From contig LR792634.1 in the NCBI GenBank assembly GCA_902827205.1, positions 1,054,001 through 1,118,000 of the forward strand: a stretch of 64,000 bases of DNA. The letters are read 5' to 3'. Position numbers and translations under genes: made by a program. The notes under the pieces were generated by a model. The model saw only the letters and a list, made by a program, of their open reading frames with translations, ran no database searches and was not told the DNA's origin. The stretch is from Methanocaldococcus lauensis (lineage in GTDB: Archaea > AGJL01 > Methanococci > Methanococcales > Methanocaldococcaceae). This document shows, piece by piece, positions 9,013 through 17,790 of this stretch. The stretch's first letter is position 1, and each line of letters begins with the position of its first letter.

Positions 9013-10299
9013 TTATTTGTTTTTAGCTTTGACATCAATTGCCATACCTGCAGCGATTGTCATACCCATATCTCTAATAGCGAATCTACCTAACTGTGGA
9101 ATTTCTCTGACATTTTCAATAACCATTGGTTTTGTTGGTTTAATTCTAACAACTGCTGCATCACCTGTCTTTAAGAACTGTGGATTTTCTTCAATAACTT
9201 GTCCAGTTCTTGGATCTAATTTCTTCAATAACTCAACGAATGTACATGCAACTTGTGCTGTGTGTGCGTGGAAGACAGGTGTGTAACCAACAGTAATTGC
9301 AGTTGGGTGCTGTAAGACAACGATTTGAGCTGTGAATTCTTCAGCAACTGTTGGTGGATTGTCTGGGTGTCCACAAACGTCTCCTCTCTTAATATCTTTC
9401 TTACTAACTCCTCTAACGTTAAATCCAATGTTGTCTCCAGGTTCTGCTTGTGGAATTTGCTCGTGGTGCATTTCAATGGACTTAACTTCTCCCTGAACAC
9501 CAGCTGGTTCGAATACAACTTTATCTCCTGGTCTTAAGATACCAGTTTCTACTCTTCCAACTGGGACAGTTCCTACTCCAGTAATTGAATAGACATCTTG
9601 AATTGGAATTCTTAATGGTAAGTTGACTGGTTTTTCTGGTGGTTGGAACTTATCTAATGCCTCAACTAATGTAGGTCCTTTATACCATGGCATGTTTTCT
9701 GATCTTTTAACAACGTTGTCTCCTTTTAAGGATGCCGTTGGAATAAAGTCAATTTGATCTGGGTTGTAACCTAAGACTTTTAATAATTGCTCTGATAACA
9801 TTTTTTTCATTTTTTCGTATTCTTCTTGACTGTAATTAACAGTATCCATTTTGTTAATTGCCACTGCAATTTGTTTTATACCTAATGTTCTTGCTAAGAA
9901 CATGTGTTCTCTTGTTTGTGGTTGAATACCAGTCTTAGCATCGTTAACATCAACGACTAAAACTGCTGCATCAGCTTGTGAAGCTCCTGTAATCATATTT
10001 TTAATGAAGTCTCTGTGACCTGGACAATCGACGATTGTAATTTCATATTTTTTAGTTTCGAATTTTTTGTGAGCTACATCAATTGTAACTCCTCTTTCTC
10101 TTTCTTCTTTTAAGTTGTCCATAACATAAGCAAATTCGAATCCTGCCTTACCTCTCTCCTGAGCTTCTCTTTTCAATTTTTCTAATAACTGAGGGTCAAT
10201 TGCACCACTGTCGTATAATAATCTTCCAACAGTTGTTGACTTACCTGCATCAACATGTCCAATAAATGCTACGTTTAATACTGGTTTTTGCTTTGCCAT
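9013..10299 (-). CDS. tuf: Translation elongation factor EF-1 alpha (aEF1A)
   Basis: A 428-residue GTPase delivering aminoacyl-tRNA to the ribosome. G motifs are present: [17 protein letters not shown] and NKMD; the domain 2-3 sequence ([32 protein letters not shown]) is canonical. The base composition is noticeably less AT-biased than in neighbours and synonymous codons look selected, as expected for a very highly expressed gene. The ATG is preceded by GGTGAT. Its upstream region holds a TATA-like box and two perfect palindromes, so it probably has its own promoter in addition to any read-through from EF-2. Confidence 0.98.
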   Translation of the reverse strand: MAKQKPVLNVAFIGHVDAGKSTTVGRLLYDSGAIDPQLLEKLKREAQERGKAGFEFAYVMDNLKEERERGVTIDVAHKKFETKKYEITIVDCPGHRDFIKNMITGASQADAAVLVVDVNDAKTGIQPQTREHMFLARTLGIKQIAVAINKMDTVNYSQEEYEKMKKMLSEQLLKVLGYNPDQIDFIPTASLKGDNVVKRSENMPWYKGPTLVEALDKFQPPEKPVNLPLRIPIQDVYSITGVGTVPVGRVETGILRPGDKVVFEPAGVQGEVKSIEMHHEQIPQAEPGDNIGFNVRGVSKKDIKRGDVCGHPDNPPTVAEEFTAQIVVLQHPTAITVGYTPVFHAHTAQVACTFVELLKKLDPRTGQVIEENPQFLKTGDAAVVRIKPTKPMVIENVREIPQLGRFAIRDMGMTIAAGMAIDVKAKNK

Positions 10300-10348
10300 A
10301 TTACATCACCAATTTTTCTTTTATTTTTTATTATATTGCCAAAATGGT

Positions 10349-10416
10349 GTTAAGTTTAACTTAACAAAGTTGGAATAAGAATACACAATTTGTGTGATTT
10401 GTGGTGATATAAATAT
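10349..10416 (-). promoter_or_regulatory. EF-1alpha promoter region with two palindromes
   Basis: On the minus strand a TATA-like ATTTATAT lies at about 10407-10416. A 13-base inverted repeat ACACAATTTGTGT at 10383-10395 would span the expected start of transcription. A 17-base inverted repeat GTTAAGTTTAACTTAAC at 10349-10365 lies in the leader. The arrangement suits a repressor site or an mRNA leader structure. No known regulator is implied. Confidence 0.45.
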
Positions 10417-10514
10417 TAGTTAAGGGGTATATATATCTTTTGGTTACTATGATAAAATTTTAAAAATAATAGGGAATGTTAAAATTGAGAAATATTTAAG
10501 AAAACACGTAAGAA

Positions 10515-12695
10515 TTACTCCATTTTAAGCCCTTTTCTTTCTCTAATCTGTCTAATTAATTGTTCTTGCATTTCTCTTGGGACTCTCTCATATCCAGCAA
10601 ACTCTATACTCCAAAGACATCTTCCTTGAGTAGCTCCTCTTATAGCTCCTGCAAATCCAAACATCTCTGCAACTGGACATTTAGCTTTAATTATTGTCAT
10701 ATCTCCTTCCTGCTCCATATCTAATATCTGTCCTCTTCTATTGCTAATTTCTCTCATTGCAGCTCCCATATAGTCCTGTGGAGTGTTAATATATACATAT
10801 TGCATTGGCTCTAACAATACTGGATTTGCTTGCATCATTGCATCTCTAATCCCAAATCTTGCCGCTGGAATCATTTGTGCAGGACCTCTGTGGATTGCAT
10901 CCTCGTGTAATACTGCGTCTATTAACTTAACTTTGACTCCTTGACATTTCTCAGCAGCTAATGGTCCATTTCTCATAGCCTCTTTGAATCCTTGAATAAT
11001 TAATTCCTTAACTTCATCTAAATGAACAATACCTCTTGTCATATTTACTAAGACATTACCTTCGTAGATGCACATTACTCTCTTAGCCTCTTCTGGATCC
11101 ATTCCAGCCTTGATTAACTCTTGGACAATTTTATCATCTAACTTTCTCTTGGTATCTACATCTGGTATTTTACCTTCTTTATATGCTTGTAATACACCCT
11201 CCTCTAATGGCTCAACTACGAAGTATAGTTTGTTATGCTTGTTTGGAGATTTACTCTCAACTATTGGTGATTTTCCTGTTACTGTTTCTCTATAAACAAC
11301 TATTGGTTGTCCTACTTCAACTGGAATTCCTGCATCTCTTTCAATTTTAAGCTTTGTTATAATTTCAATGTGTAACTCTCCCATTCCACTTAATAAGTGT
11401 TCTCCAGTCTCTTCATTAATCTCTACTCTAACGGTTGGATCTTCCCTTGCTACTTGTCTTAAAACTTCAATTAATTTTGGCAAATCTTTTGTGTTCTTTG
11501 CTTCAATTGCTACTGTAATAACTGGCTCACTTATGTGGGTTATTGCTTCAAATGGCTCTATAATTTTATCTGGAGAACAGATTGTTTCTCCTGCTGATGC
11601 CTCCTTTAAACCAACTAATGCACAGATGTTTCCTGCTGATATACTTTCAACTGGAATTCTCTCTGGACCCATGAAGACAGAAACTTGCTGAATCTTTGCT
11701 TTTTGCTGGCTATTTACCATATATACTTCGTCTCCCTGTCTAACTCTACCACTGAATAATCTACAAACAGAAACTGCCCCTGCGTGTTTATCTACGATAA
11801 TTTTGGTAATTACCCCTGCTAATGGACCATTTGGATCACAGTTAAGCATTGCCTTACCAACATCTGAATTTAAGTCTCCTTTCCATAGGTGTGGAATTCT
11901 GTATTTCTGAGCCTCTGGTGGGCTTGGTAAGTGTTTAATAACCATATCTAAAACAACTTCGTGTAATGGAGCTTTTTCAGCCAATTCTTCTTGTTTGTCT
12001 TCTTCACAGTATTTAATTATGTCTTTAAAGGTTATTCCACTCTTTTTCATAAATGGTACTGAAATTGCCCAGTTATTGTAAGCTGAACCAAATGCAACAC
12101 TACCGTCTTCAACTCTTACTAACCACTTATCCTTGAATTCCTCAGGAGCCATCTTCTTAATTAGGTTATTAATGTCATTGATAATCTTAATAAATCTGTT
12201 TTGTAATTCTTCAGGTGTTAATTTTAACTCGTTGATTAATCTATCTACTTTGTTTATGAATAAAACTGGCTTAACTCTCTCTCTTAATGCCTGTCTTAAT
12301 ACTGTCTCTGTTTGTGGCATAACTCCTTCTACTGCACAAACTACGACAATTGCTCCGTCAATAGCTCTCATAGCTCTTGTAACGTCTCCACCGAAATCAA
12401 CGTGTCCAGGAGTATCAATTAAGTTAATTAAATACTCTTTTCCTTCGTAAGTGTGAACCATTGAAACGTTTGCTGCGAATATTGTAATTCCTCTTTGAGC
12501 CTCTTCTTCATCAAAGTCTAATGCCAACTGTTCCCCAGCCAATTCTTTTGAAATCATTCCAGCTCCAGCCAATAAGTTATCTGACAATGTAGTTTTACCG
12601 TGGTCAATGTGGGCACATATCCCAATGTTTCTAATTCTATCATACTTTTCCATCAATTCCTTAATTTTAGCAATCATTTTTGCTCTTTTTCCCAT
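10515..12695 (-). CDS. fusA: Translation elongation factor EF-2 (aEF2)
   Basis: A 726-residue translocase GTPase. G motifs: [25 protein letters not shown]. The C-terminal [16 protein letters not shown] segment contains the histidine modified to diphthamide in archaea and eukaryotes. Length is typical. The ATG is preceded by AAGGTGG. It follows rps7 and precedes tuf, so the classical str gene order S12-S7-EF-2-EF-1alpha-S10 is intact here. Confidence 0.98.
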   Translation of the reverse strand: MGKRAKMIAKIKELMEKYDRIRNIGICAHIDHGKTTLSDNLLAGAGMISKELAGEQLALDFDEEEAQRGITIFAANVSMVHTYEGKEYLINLIDTPGHVDFGGDVTRAMRAIDGAIVVVCAVEGVMPQTETVLRQALRERVKPVLFINKVDRLINELKLTPEELQNRFIKIINDINNLIKKMAPEEFKDKWLVRVEDGSVAFGSAYNNWAISVPFMKKSGITFKDIIKYCEEDKQEELAEKAPLHEVVLDMVIKHLPSPPEAQKYRIPHLWKGDLNSDVGKAMLNCDPNGPLAGVITKIIVDKHAGAVSVCRLFSGRVRQGDEVYMVNSQQKAKIQQVSVFMGPERIPVESISAGNICALVGLKEASAGETICSPDKIIEPFEAITHISEPVITVAIEAKNTKDLPKLIEVLRQVAREDPTVRVEINEETGEHLLSGMGELHIEIITKLKIERDAGIPVEVGQPIVVYRETVTGKSPIVESKSPNKHNKLYFVVEPLEEGVLQAYKEGKIPDVDTKRKLDDKIVQELIKAGMDPEEAKRVMCIYEGNVLVNMTRGIVHLDEVKELIIQGFKEAMRNGPLAAEKCQGVKVKLIDAVLHEDAIHRGPAQMIPAARFGIRDAMMQANPVLLEPMQYVYINTPQDYMGAAMREISNRRGQILDMEQEGDMTIIKAKCPVAEMFGFAGAIRGATQGRCLWSIEFAGYERVPREMQEQLIRQIRERKGLKME

Positions 12696-12835
12696 AATTA
12701 TCCACCTTATATTAGTTGTTTATTATTTGTTGGAATTATCTATTAGATTTAAATATTTTTTTAATAATATTATCTAAAAATAGTATAAAAAGGTTATTAG
12801 TGACAAAGAAGTTGTGAATAAATTTATTAAAGGAT

Positions 12836-13411
12836 TTATCTTGCAGATTGAGCAACTCTCTCTGTTTCTTCTTTCTTTCTAACTGCATAACTTTTCTGAA
12901 TATCTCCTCTTGCCGCTGCAATAATTTCTTCAGCTAAAGCTTCTTCAATAGGTTTTTTACTTTTATGAGCAGCCATATATGCCCCTAATGCAATGTTTCT
13001 TAAAGCAACATCAATTCTTCTCAATGAGGAACAATCAACTGACTGTAAATATACAATACCTCCATAGGAAATTCTTGTAGTATCTTCTCTTGGCCCAGCA
13101 TTTTCTATAGCATCAACTAAAACTTGAATTGGATTTTGTTTAGTTCTTTTTTCAATAATTTCAAATGCTTCCTCAACAATTTTTAAGGCTTTTAATTTTT
13201 TACCAGTGTTTTCTTCTCTTCTCATAACTTTATTTACCAATCTTTCAACAATATTCATCTTAGCTTTTTCAAACTGTCTTTTTGTGTATCTTCCAGCAGT
13301 ATGTGGAACATAGATTGGTGTTAAATTTATATAGTTTCTTAAACCAGGATCTCTAACTACTACATCCTTAGTGCTCCACTTTCCAAATATCTTAATTTCA
13401 TCGAGTTCCAA
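12836..13411 (-). CDS. rps7: Small ribosomal subunit protein uS7
   Basis: A 191-residue S7 of the 30S head, in the usual archaeal length range. Recognisable stretches are [27 protein letters not shown] and [15 protein letters not shown]. Translation starts at a TTG at 13411, with GAGGTGAT upstream, so a UUG start is used for a core ribosomal protein. It lies 42 bases after rps12. Confidence 0.96.
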   Translation of the reverse strand: MELDEIKIFGKWSTKDVVVRDPGLRNYINLTPIYVPHTAGRYTKRQFEKAKMNIVERLVNKVMRREENTGKKLKALKIVEEAFEIIEKRTKQNPIQVLVDAIENAGPREDTTRISYGGIVYLQSVDCSSLRRIDVALRNIALGAYMAAHKSKKPIEEALAEEIIAAARGDIQKSYAVRKKEETERVAQSAR

Positions 13412-13453
13412 GGTATCACCTCATTTAAAATAAAGTTTTTGATTTTATGGAAT

Positions 13454-13900
13454 TTATCTTTTAATTTTCTCCTGTCTTCCTCTAACTAATTCTCTCAATG
13501 AGTTTCTACCAACCATTATAACTTTATACTTAACTCCTGGAATATCCCCCTTAGCTCTTGGTCCTTTAGGACCTCCAATACCCTCAATAATAACTTCATC
13601 GTGCTCATCAATGAAGTTTATTGCATGATTTCCTGGACAGAATGCTGTAACTACTCTTCCATTTTTAATTAATTGAACTCTAACACATTTTCTGATACCA
13701 GAGTTTGGCTGCTTTGCCTCTAATCCTACCTTTTCAATAACAATACCTTTTGCCATTGGTGCTCCTTCTAATGGGTCATATTTTTCTTTTAACCTTAAAA
13801 CTCTTCTAACATAATTGTAATCATGCCATCTGCACCACTTTCTTTTTAACCTCAACTTTCTTCCAGCAAATTCTCCTCTTGGTGATTTACTTCCACTCAT
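13454..13900 (-). CDS. rps12: Small ribosomal subunit protein uS12
   Basis: A 148-residue S12 of the decoding centre. The [17 protein letters not shown] segment and the [13 protein letters not shown] loop are diagnostic; the conserved lysines of the accuracy centre (KQPNSG region) are present. The start is ATG at 13900 behind AAAAGGTGA; a GTG nine bases upstream belongs to the ribosome site. It is in the transcription-translation operon between nusA and rps7. Confidence 0.97.
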   Translation of the reverse strand: MSGSKSPRGEFAGRKLRLKRKWCRWHDYNYVRRVLRLKEKYDPLEGAPMAKGIVIEKVGLEAKQPNSGIRKCVRVQLIKNGRVVTAFCPGNHAINFIDEHDEVIIEGIGGPKGPRAKGDIPGVKYKVIMVGRNSLRELVRGRQEKIKR

Positions 13901-13933
13901 ACTCGTCACCTTTTAATATTTTTAAATTTTTGT

Positions 13934-14506
13934 TTATTCAGTATTTTCAATAGTTTCAGTTTCAGATACATTTTCATTAGTTGATGATTGTTCATTAGAT
14001 TCTTTTAAATTTTTCTGTGTCTGGGAAAATCTTTTTTTATTAACATTTCTTTTAAATTTTCTATTAATTTTTTGATCTCCAACGATAACTTTTATTTTTG
14101 TAATTTTTGTATGTCTCTTTAAAATATTTAAAGCTCTCTCTAAGTTTTTACCTTTTTCTCCGAAAACTGCTCTTCTAACTTTTGGGTTTATTTTAATGAA
14201 TGCTACTACATCTTTTCCTACTCTTTTAACCCAAACATCCTCTAAAGGTATAGGAGCAAAAATATTTCTTATGAATTTTCTCCAATCTTCAGAGTATTCG
14301 ATTATATCTACTTTCTTTCCAAATTTTTCTTCTGCAGCTTTAACGTGTTCTCCTCCTTTCCCAATTGCCGCTCCTATATCCCCCTCTTTTACAATGAAAG
14401 CAACTCTTTCATCATTTAATATACAATCAAGTATTGGAACATTAGCAATTTTTTCAAAAAATCCAATTTTCATAATTTGTTCTGTAGTTAATCTAACCTT
14501 AGCCAT
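13934..14506 (-). CDS. nusA: NusA-like transcription factor (archaeal KH-domain protein)
   Basis: A 190-residue archaeal NusA consisting only of the two KH RNA-binding domains (KEGDIGAAIGKGGEHVKAAE and AVFGEKGKNLERALN). It lacks the N-terminal and S1 domains of bacterial NusA, as is normal in archaea. After about residue 145 comes a basic tail followed by a Ser/Asn/Glu-rich, low-complexity end (SSTNENVSETETIENTE), longer than I would expect for the family. The start overlaps the L30e stop by one base. Confidence 0.92.
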   Translation of the reverse strand: MAKVRLTTEQIMKIGFFEKIANVPILDCILNDERVAFIVKEGDIGAAIGKGGEHVKAAEEKFGKKVDIIEYSEDWRKFIRNIFAPIPLEDVWVKRVGKDVVAFIKINPKVRRAVFGEKGKNLERALNILKRHTKITKIKVIVGDQKINRKFKRNVNKKRFSQTQKNLKESNEQSSTNENVSETETIENTE

Positions 14507-14820
14507 TATTCACCACCTTCTTTTTTCTCTACGAGCTCCATAATGTTTGATAATCCTTCATCAAGAACTAAAAGAGCAGCAACTGGGAAAGGTTTCCCAC
14601 ATACAGCCCCTAATTCTAATGATGTTATTTTATGCTGATAGACAGGAATGTTTGATAATTTAGCATAATATTTTACATCTTCCTCTAAATCCTTAGGAAT
14701 GTTTCCAGCTATAACAACTAACTTACCTTCACCGTGTTTAATAAATTTTATTGTCCTCTTTGAACCTAAAATTACTTTACCAGTATCTACCGCTGTTCTA
14801 ATTGCTCTATTTACATCCAT
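14506..14820 (-). CDS. rpl30e: Large ribosomal subunit protein eL30
   Basis: A 104-residue member of the L7Ae/L30e kink-turn-binding family; starts [16 protein letters not shown] and contains [18 protein letters not shown] and [17 protein letters not shown]. The ATG at 14820 is chosen because AGGAGGGAAAAT precedes it; an ATG 18 bases upstream would consume the ribosome site as codons. It opens the L30e-NusA-S12-S7 segment, downstream of rpoA''. A long imperfect hairpin (14847-14915) lies just ahead of it. Confidence 0.96.
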   Translation of the reverse strand: MDVNRAIRTAVDTGKVILGSKRTIKFIKHGEGKLVVIAGNIPKDLEEDVKYYAKLSNIPVYQHKITSLELGAVCGKPFPVAALLVLDEGLSNIMELVEKKEGGE

Positions 14821-14846
14821 ATTTTCCCTCCTTCTCATTTTTTACT

Positions 14847-14915
14847 CCGGAGGGATTTCTTAGGACTTTCGCAATTTGAAATAGACATGTATGCGAAAGC
14901 CCTAATCCCTACCGG
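14847..14915 (-). other. Long imperfect leader hairpin before the L30e gene
   Basis: Read on the minus strand, CCGG pairs with CCGG, AGGGATT with AATCCCT (7 bp), and a 12-pair upper stem AGGGCTTTCGCA pairs with TGCGAAAGTCCT (one G-U). There is a four-base AAGA bulge on the 3' side and an 18-base loop. The foot of the hairpin is about 7 bases from an ATG and about 25 from the chosen L30e start, so it could affect translation or RNA processing. Confidence 0.6.
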
Positions 14916-15052
14916 TTATAGCTAATAGAATTAATTTTTTAAAATATATCACTGTATATCTTATAATGTTAGTTTTCGAATAATAGTTCCTCTATATTTA
15001 TATACTTTTTGGAATAACAAATAATAGCAAATTGAAGAGTTAAACTATATAA

Positions 15053-15110
15053 AAGGTCAGAGAAGGGCGTGCTCATCATTTATTCAGCACATCGATGTCT
15101 CATCATCCCC
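15053..15110 (-). ncRNA. Box C/D guide sRNA between rpoA'' and rpl30e
   Basis: On the minus strand the order is C box ATGATGA (15100-15106), 12-base guide, D' box CTGA (15084-15087), C' box ATGATGA (15073-15079), 12-base guide, D box CTGA (15057-15060). All four boxes are perfect and both guides are 12 bases, the archaeal standard. The D' guide GACATCGATGTG pairs at 11 of 12 positions with the peptidyl-transferase segment CACCUCGAUGUC of 23S rRNA as I remember it. The RNA lies about 90 bases after the rpoA'' stop on the same strand and could be processed from that transcript. Confidence 0.9.
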
Positions 15111-15201
15111 AAATTTTATTTAAAAATTTAAAATAAAATAGTTTTAAAATAAGATTGATTTTGGGGCTTATGAATAAAAATATATTTTTAGTATATATAT
15201 T

Positions 15202-17703
15202 TTACTCTTCATTACTTTCATTATTTTTATACTTACCCTCTTCATAATCTCTATCAATCTCTAATTCTACACATCCAGTTCCAATATATATTGGTTTTCC
15301 TACAATAACATTTTCAATAACTCCCTTTAACTTATCAACTTCTCCCTTCTCTGCGGCAGAATATAGATGTTTGACTGTCTCCTCAAATGCCGCCCTTGCG
15401 AGGACAGAACCTTTTTCTCCAGCAACTCCGTGCCTACCTATTGGTTTAACAACACCATCAGCAGTCATAATGTCAGCCACTATCATTAAATGTCTTATAT
15501 CAACTTCTAACCCTTGCTGTTCTAAGGTCTTTTTCATTTCGTTAATTATGGCATTTCTTGCCGCTTCAATACCTAAAACTTCTTGAATTTCGATTATATT
15601 GTTAGTTATAGTTCTACTCGTATCTACTCCTTCGATTTTAAAGACTTCTCTTAAATTTGAACCCTGAGTATATAAAACATATTCATCCCCTTCTTTTTTA
15701 ACTAAAACTCTTTCAATTCCTGGGATTCCTTTTAATTGAATATTTTTAACTTTTGGTAACCTCTTTCTAAGTGCTTTTATTGAAGGAGTCTTTACCTTTA
15801 GATATAGTGTAGATCCTTCAACATCAATCTTTACTTTTAATTTTTTCCTAATTGCCTCAATAACATCATCCAATGTTAGATTTCTCTCTGCTAATTTATT
15901 TTCGTCTAATTCAACTTTTATAGATTGAGTCCATAAATCTATACTTATACTGTCGGCAATTCCTTCTAAGGTTATACTTTCAATATCTTTTGCAATCTCT
16001 TCCGCTTTTTCTCTATTATTCTTATACTCCTCTTTTAGATAGATTGTCATTATTGGAGTTGATGGCTCTTTCCTTGCATCGACAATTTCAATCATTCTTG
16101 GCAAACCTAATGTAACGTTAAGTTCTGCAACCCCTGCGTAGTGGAATGTTCTCATAGTGTTGTGAGTTATTATACAATCAAATGTCGTAAATGTTTCTAA
16201 TCCCTCAACGCTTATGTCATAAACATATTCTTTATCATAATCTACTTCTTCAATTTTAACTATCTCATCCCAAATTACATCACTATCAACAGATTTTTTC
16301 AATAACCAATACTCCTTTAAAGTTGAAATATCCAATCCATTCTTTAATCCTAATTCCTTCATTCTATTTAAGTATCTTTGTAATGTATTTCTTTCAATTT
16401 CTTGCCTCTTTTTATATCTTTTTAATATTATTTTTGGAAATTCAACTTTTTCTCCTAATTTACTTAAAGCATTTCCGAATGATGGAATAATGTCTATTGA
16501 TTTGTATTTCTTAGTTTTAGTTATTATATCTTTTAATTTTGCACTTTTTTGATTAATTGTTCCTATCTTATAAACAAATATTTTTAAATATTCACATGGA
16601 ACTGTTAATACATAATTTTCTTTTATTCTATTTTTTATTGTAAATACTCCAAATCTTGATAACAATATTGCCAATCCATCAGTAAGTTCTTTTGAATTTG
16701 AGAATATCTTTAATTCCTTATTATCGATGATACTATTTACATCAAAGTATCCTCTAAGTAATCCTTTAACAAAATCTTTATTTGCTCCAAGTACAAAGTC
16801 AGGAATTTTTTTGTAGTTATATCCAAAGTTTAATAATAACTTTATTAATGCTTGTGAATATATTTTAATATCTTTATTGTTTATTTCATACTTTAAATCA
16901 ACATTATCTAAGAATAGTTTTATATTTTTTAAAATTTCCTCGTTAATGAAAGATATTTTAATAAATTCATCATATACTGAACCTTTTGCTAAATAAGTTC
17001 CTATAAAGTATCCAAAATCATAAGTTAATGATAATTCTTTTGGAATGTCTAAACTATTATTATTTAAAATGTATTCAGAAACACATATTGTTTCAATACA
17101 GTTAGCGGGGATATATTTAACTACTGGAATTCTATCTCCAATCTTTAAGTCAGATCCTTTAATTGGGACTATTTTATTATCTCTTCTTACTACAAATGAA
17201 TGGTAAGGAGTTGCTGTAATCTCTCTTCCAGATCTTGTTTTTATTTTAATTAATTTTCCATTATTTTTATGTCTAATACAGCTTATAATTCTCTTCCAAT
17301 GCACTTTTTCATCTTGATCTAAACTTAAAGCATAAATCTCAATTGGTAAATCGCAAACCTCACTATTTCCAACTTTCTCAAATCCAAATTTTTCAATCAT
17401 TTCATCTACTAATTTACCAATTTCAACGGCCTTTATAAATTCTCCATCTTTTATTATAATCTTCTCCTCATACGGCAAAGACATCTGAGTACCTGGCTCA
17501 CCAATAGATTGAGCGGCAACAATTCCAACAGCTTCATAAGGTTCTATCAAAGCCTTTTTATATGCCTTAACAACTTCCTCAATGATTTCATCTATAATTT
17601 GATCGTCTAAATCTTCCTTAGATAACTTTTCAAATAACTCATCTTTTACTGACCTTGGTAAGTCTAAATTTTCAATTTTTTGTTTTAAAACTTCCATGTC
17701 CAT
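15202..17703 (-). CDS. rpoA2: DNA-directed RNA polymerase subunit A'' containing an intein
   Basis: A precursor of 833 residues. The exteins (about 392 residues together) form the C-terminal half of the archaeal largest subunit. The N-extein ends AAQSIGEPGTQM and the C-extein begins TMRTFHYAGVAELNVTLG, which read on as the normal A'' sequence including the trigger-helix region. A 441-residue intein (16159-17481) interrupts this universally conserved spot. The ATG at 17703 follows GGTGATACAA; an in-frame GTG upstream belongs to the ribosome site. It is followed by a C/D RNA and the L30e gene on the same strand. Confidence 0.96.
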   Translation of the reverse strand: MDMEVLKQKIENLDLPRSVKDELFEKLSKEDLDDQIIDEIIEEVVKAYKKALIEPYEAVGIVAAQSIGEPGTQMSLPYEEKIIIKDGEFIKAVEIGKLVDEMIEKFGFEKVGNSEVCDLPIEIYALSLDQDEKVHWKRIISCIRHKNNGKLIKIKTRSGREITATPYHSFVVRRDNKIVPIKGSDLKIGDRIPVVKYIPANCIETICVSEYILNNNSLDIPKELSLTYDFGYFIGTYLAKGSVYDEFIKISFINEEILKNIKLFLDNVDLKYEINNKDIKIYSQALIKLLLNFGYNYKKIPDFVLGANKDFVKGLLRGYFDVNSIIDNKELKIFSNSKELTDGLAILLSRFGVFTIKNRIKENYVLTVPCEYLKIFVYKIGTINQKSAKLKDIITKTKKYKSIDIIPSFGNALSKLGEKVEFPKIILKRYKKRQEIERNTLQRYLNRMKELGLKNGLDISTLKEYWLLKKSVDSDVIWDEIVKIEEVDYDKEYVYDISVEGLETFTTFDCIITHNTMRTFHYAGVAELNVTLGLPRMIEIVDARKEPSTPIMTIYLKEEYKNNREKAEEIAKDIESITLEGIADSISIDLWTQSIKVELDENKLAERNLTLDDVIEAIRKKLKVKIDVEGSTLYLKVKTPSIKALRKRLPKVKNIQLKGIPGIERVLVKKEGDEYVLYTQGSNLREVFKIEGVDTSRTITNNIIEIQEVLGIEAARNAIINEMKKTLEQQGLEVDIRHLMIVADIMTADGVVKPIGRHGVAGEKGSVLARAAFEETVKHLYSAAEKGEVDKLKGVIENVIVGKPIYIGTGCVELEIDRDYEEGKYKNNESNEE
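16159..17481 (-). mobile_element. Intein in RNA polymerase A'' with a probably inactive homing endonuclease
   Basis: The 441-residue insertion begins at Ser1 (SLPYEEK), has the block B histidine in TATPYHSF, and ends ITHN followed by Thr as the +1 residue, so the splicing chemistry looks intact. The middle matches a LAGLIDADG endonuclease, but the first motif reads FGYFIGTYLAKGS (Lys where an acidic residue is expected) and the second reads LLRGYFDVNS (Asn in place of the catalytic Asp). Both catalytic acids therefore appear lost. M. jannaschii, as I recall, has an intein at the same gene. Confidence 0.93.
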
Positions 17704-17790
17704 TTGTATCACCTAATCAAAGTAAAATTAATTATAATAATTGATTAATTAAATTGTTGAAAATGTTAGAGAAGCATAGCAAGGAAATAA

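Noticed and set aside
8928-9038. N-terminal 37-codon extension of S10
   Set aside because: The extension is hydrophobic, non-homologous and precedes a clear ribosome site and the normal S10 start.
9225-9537. Overlapping frames inside EF-1alpha (both strands)
   Set aside because: They are shadows of a highly conserved gene with no ribosome site or homology.
15050-15112. C/D motifs read on the plus strand
   Set aside because: Boxes appear only as reverse complements (TCATCAT/TCAG), so the guide RNA must be on the minus strand.
16159-17481. A'' insertion as separate homing endonuclease gene
   Set aside because: The insertion is in frame with exact splice-junction residues, so it is an intein in one open frame.
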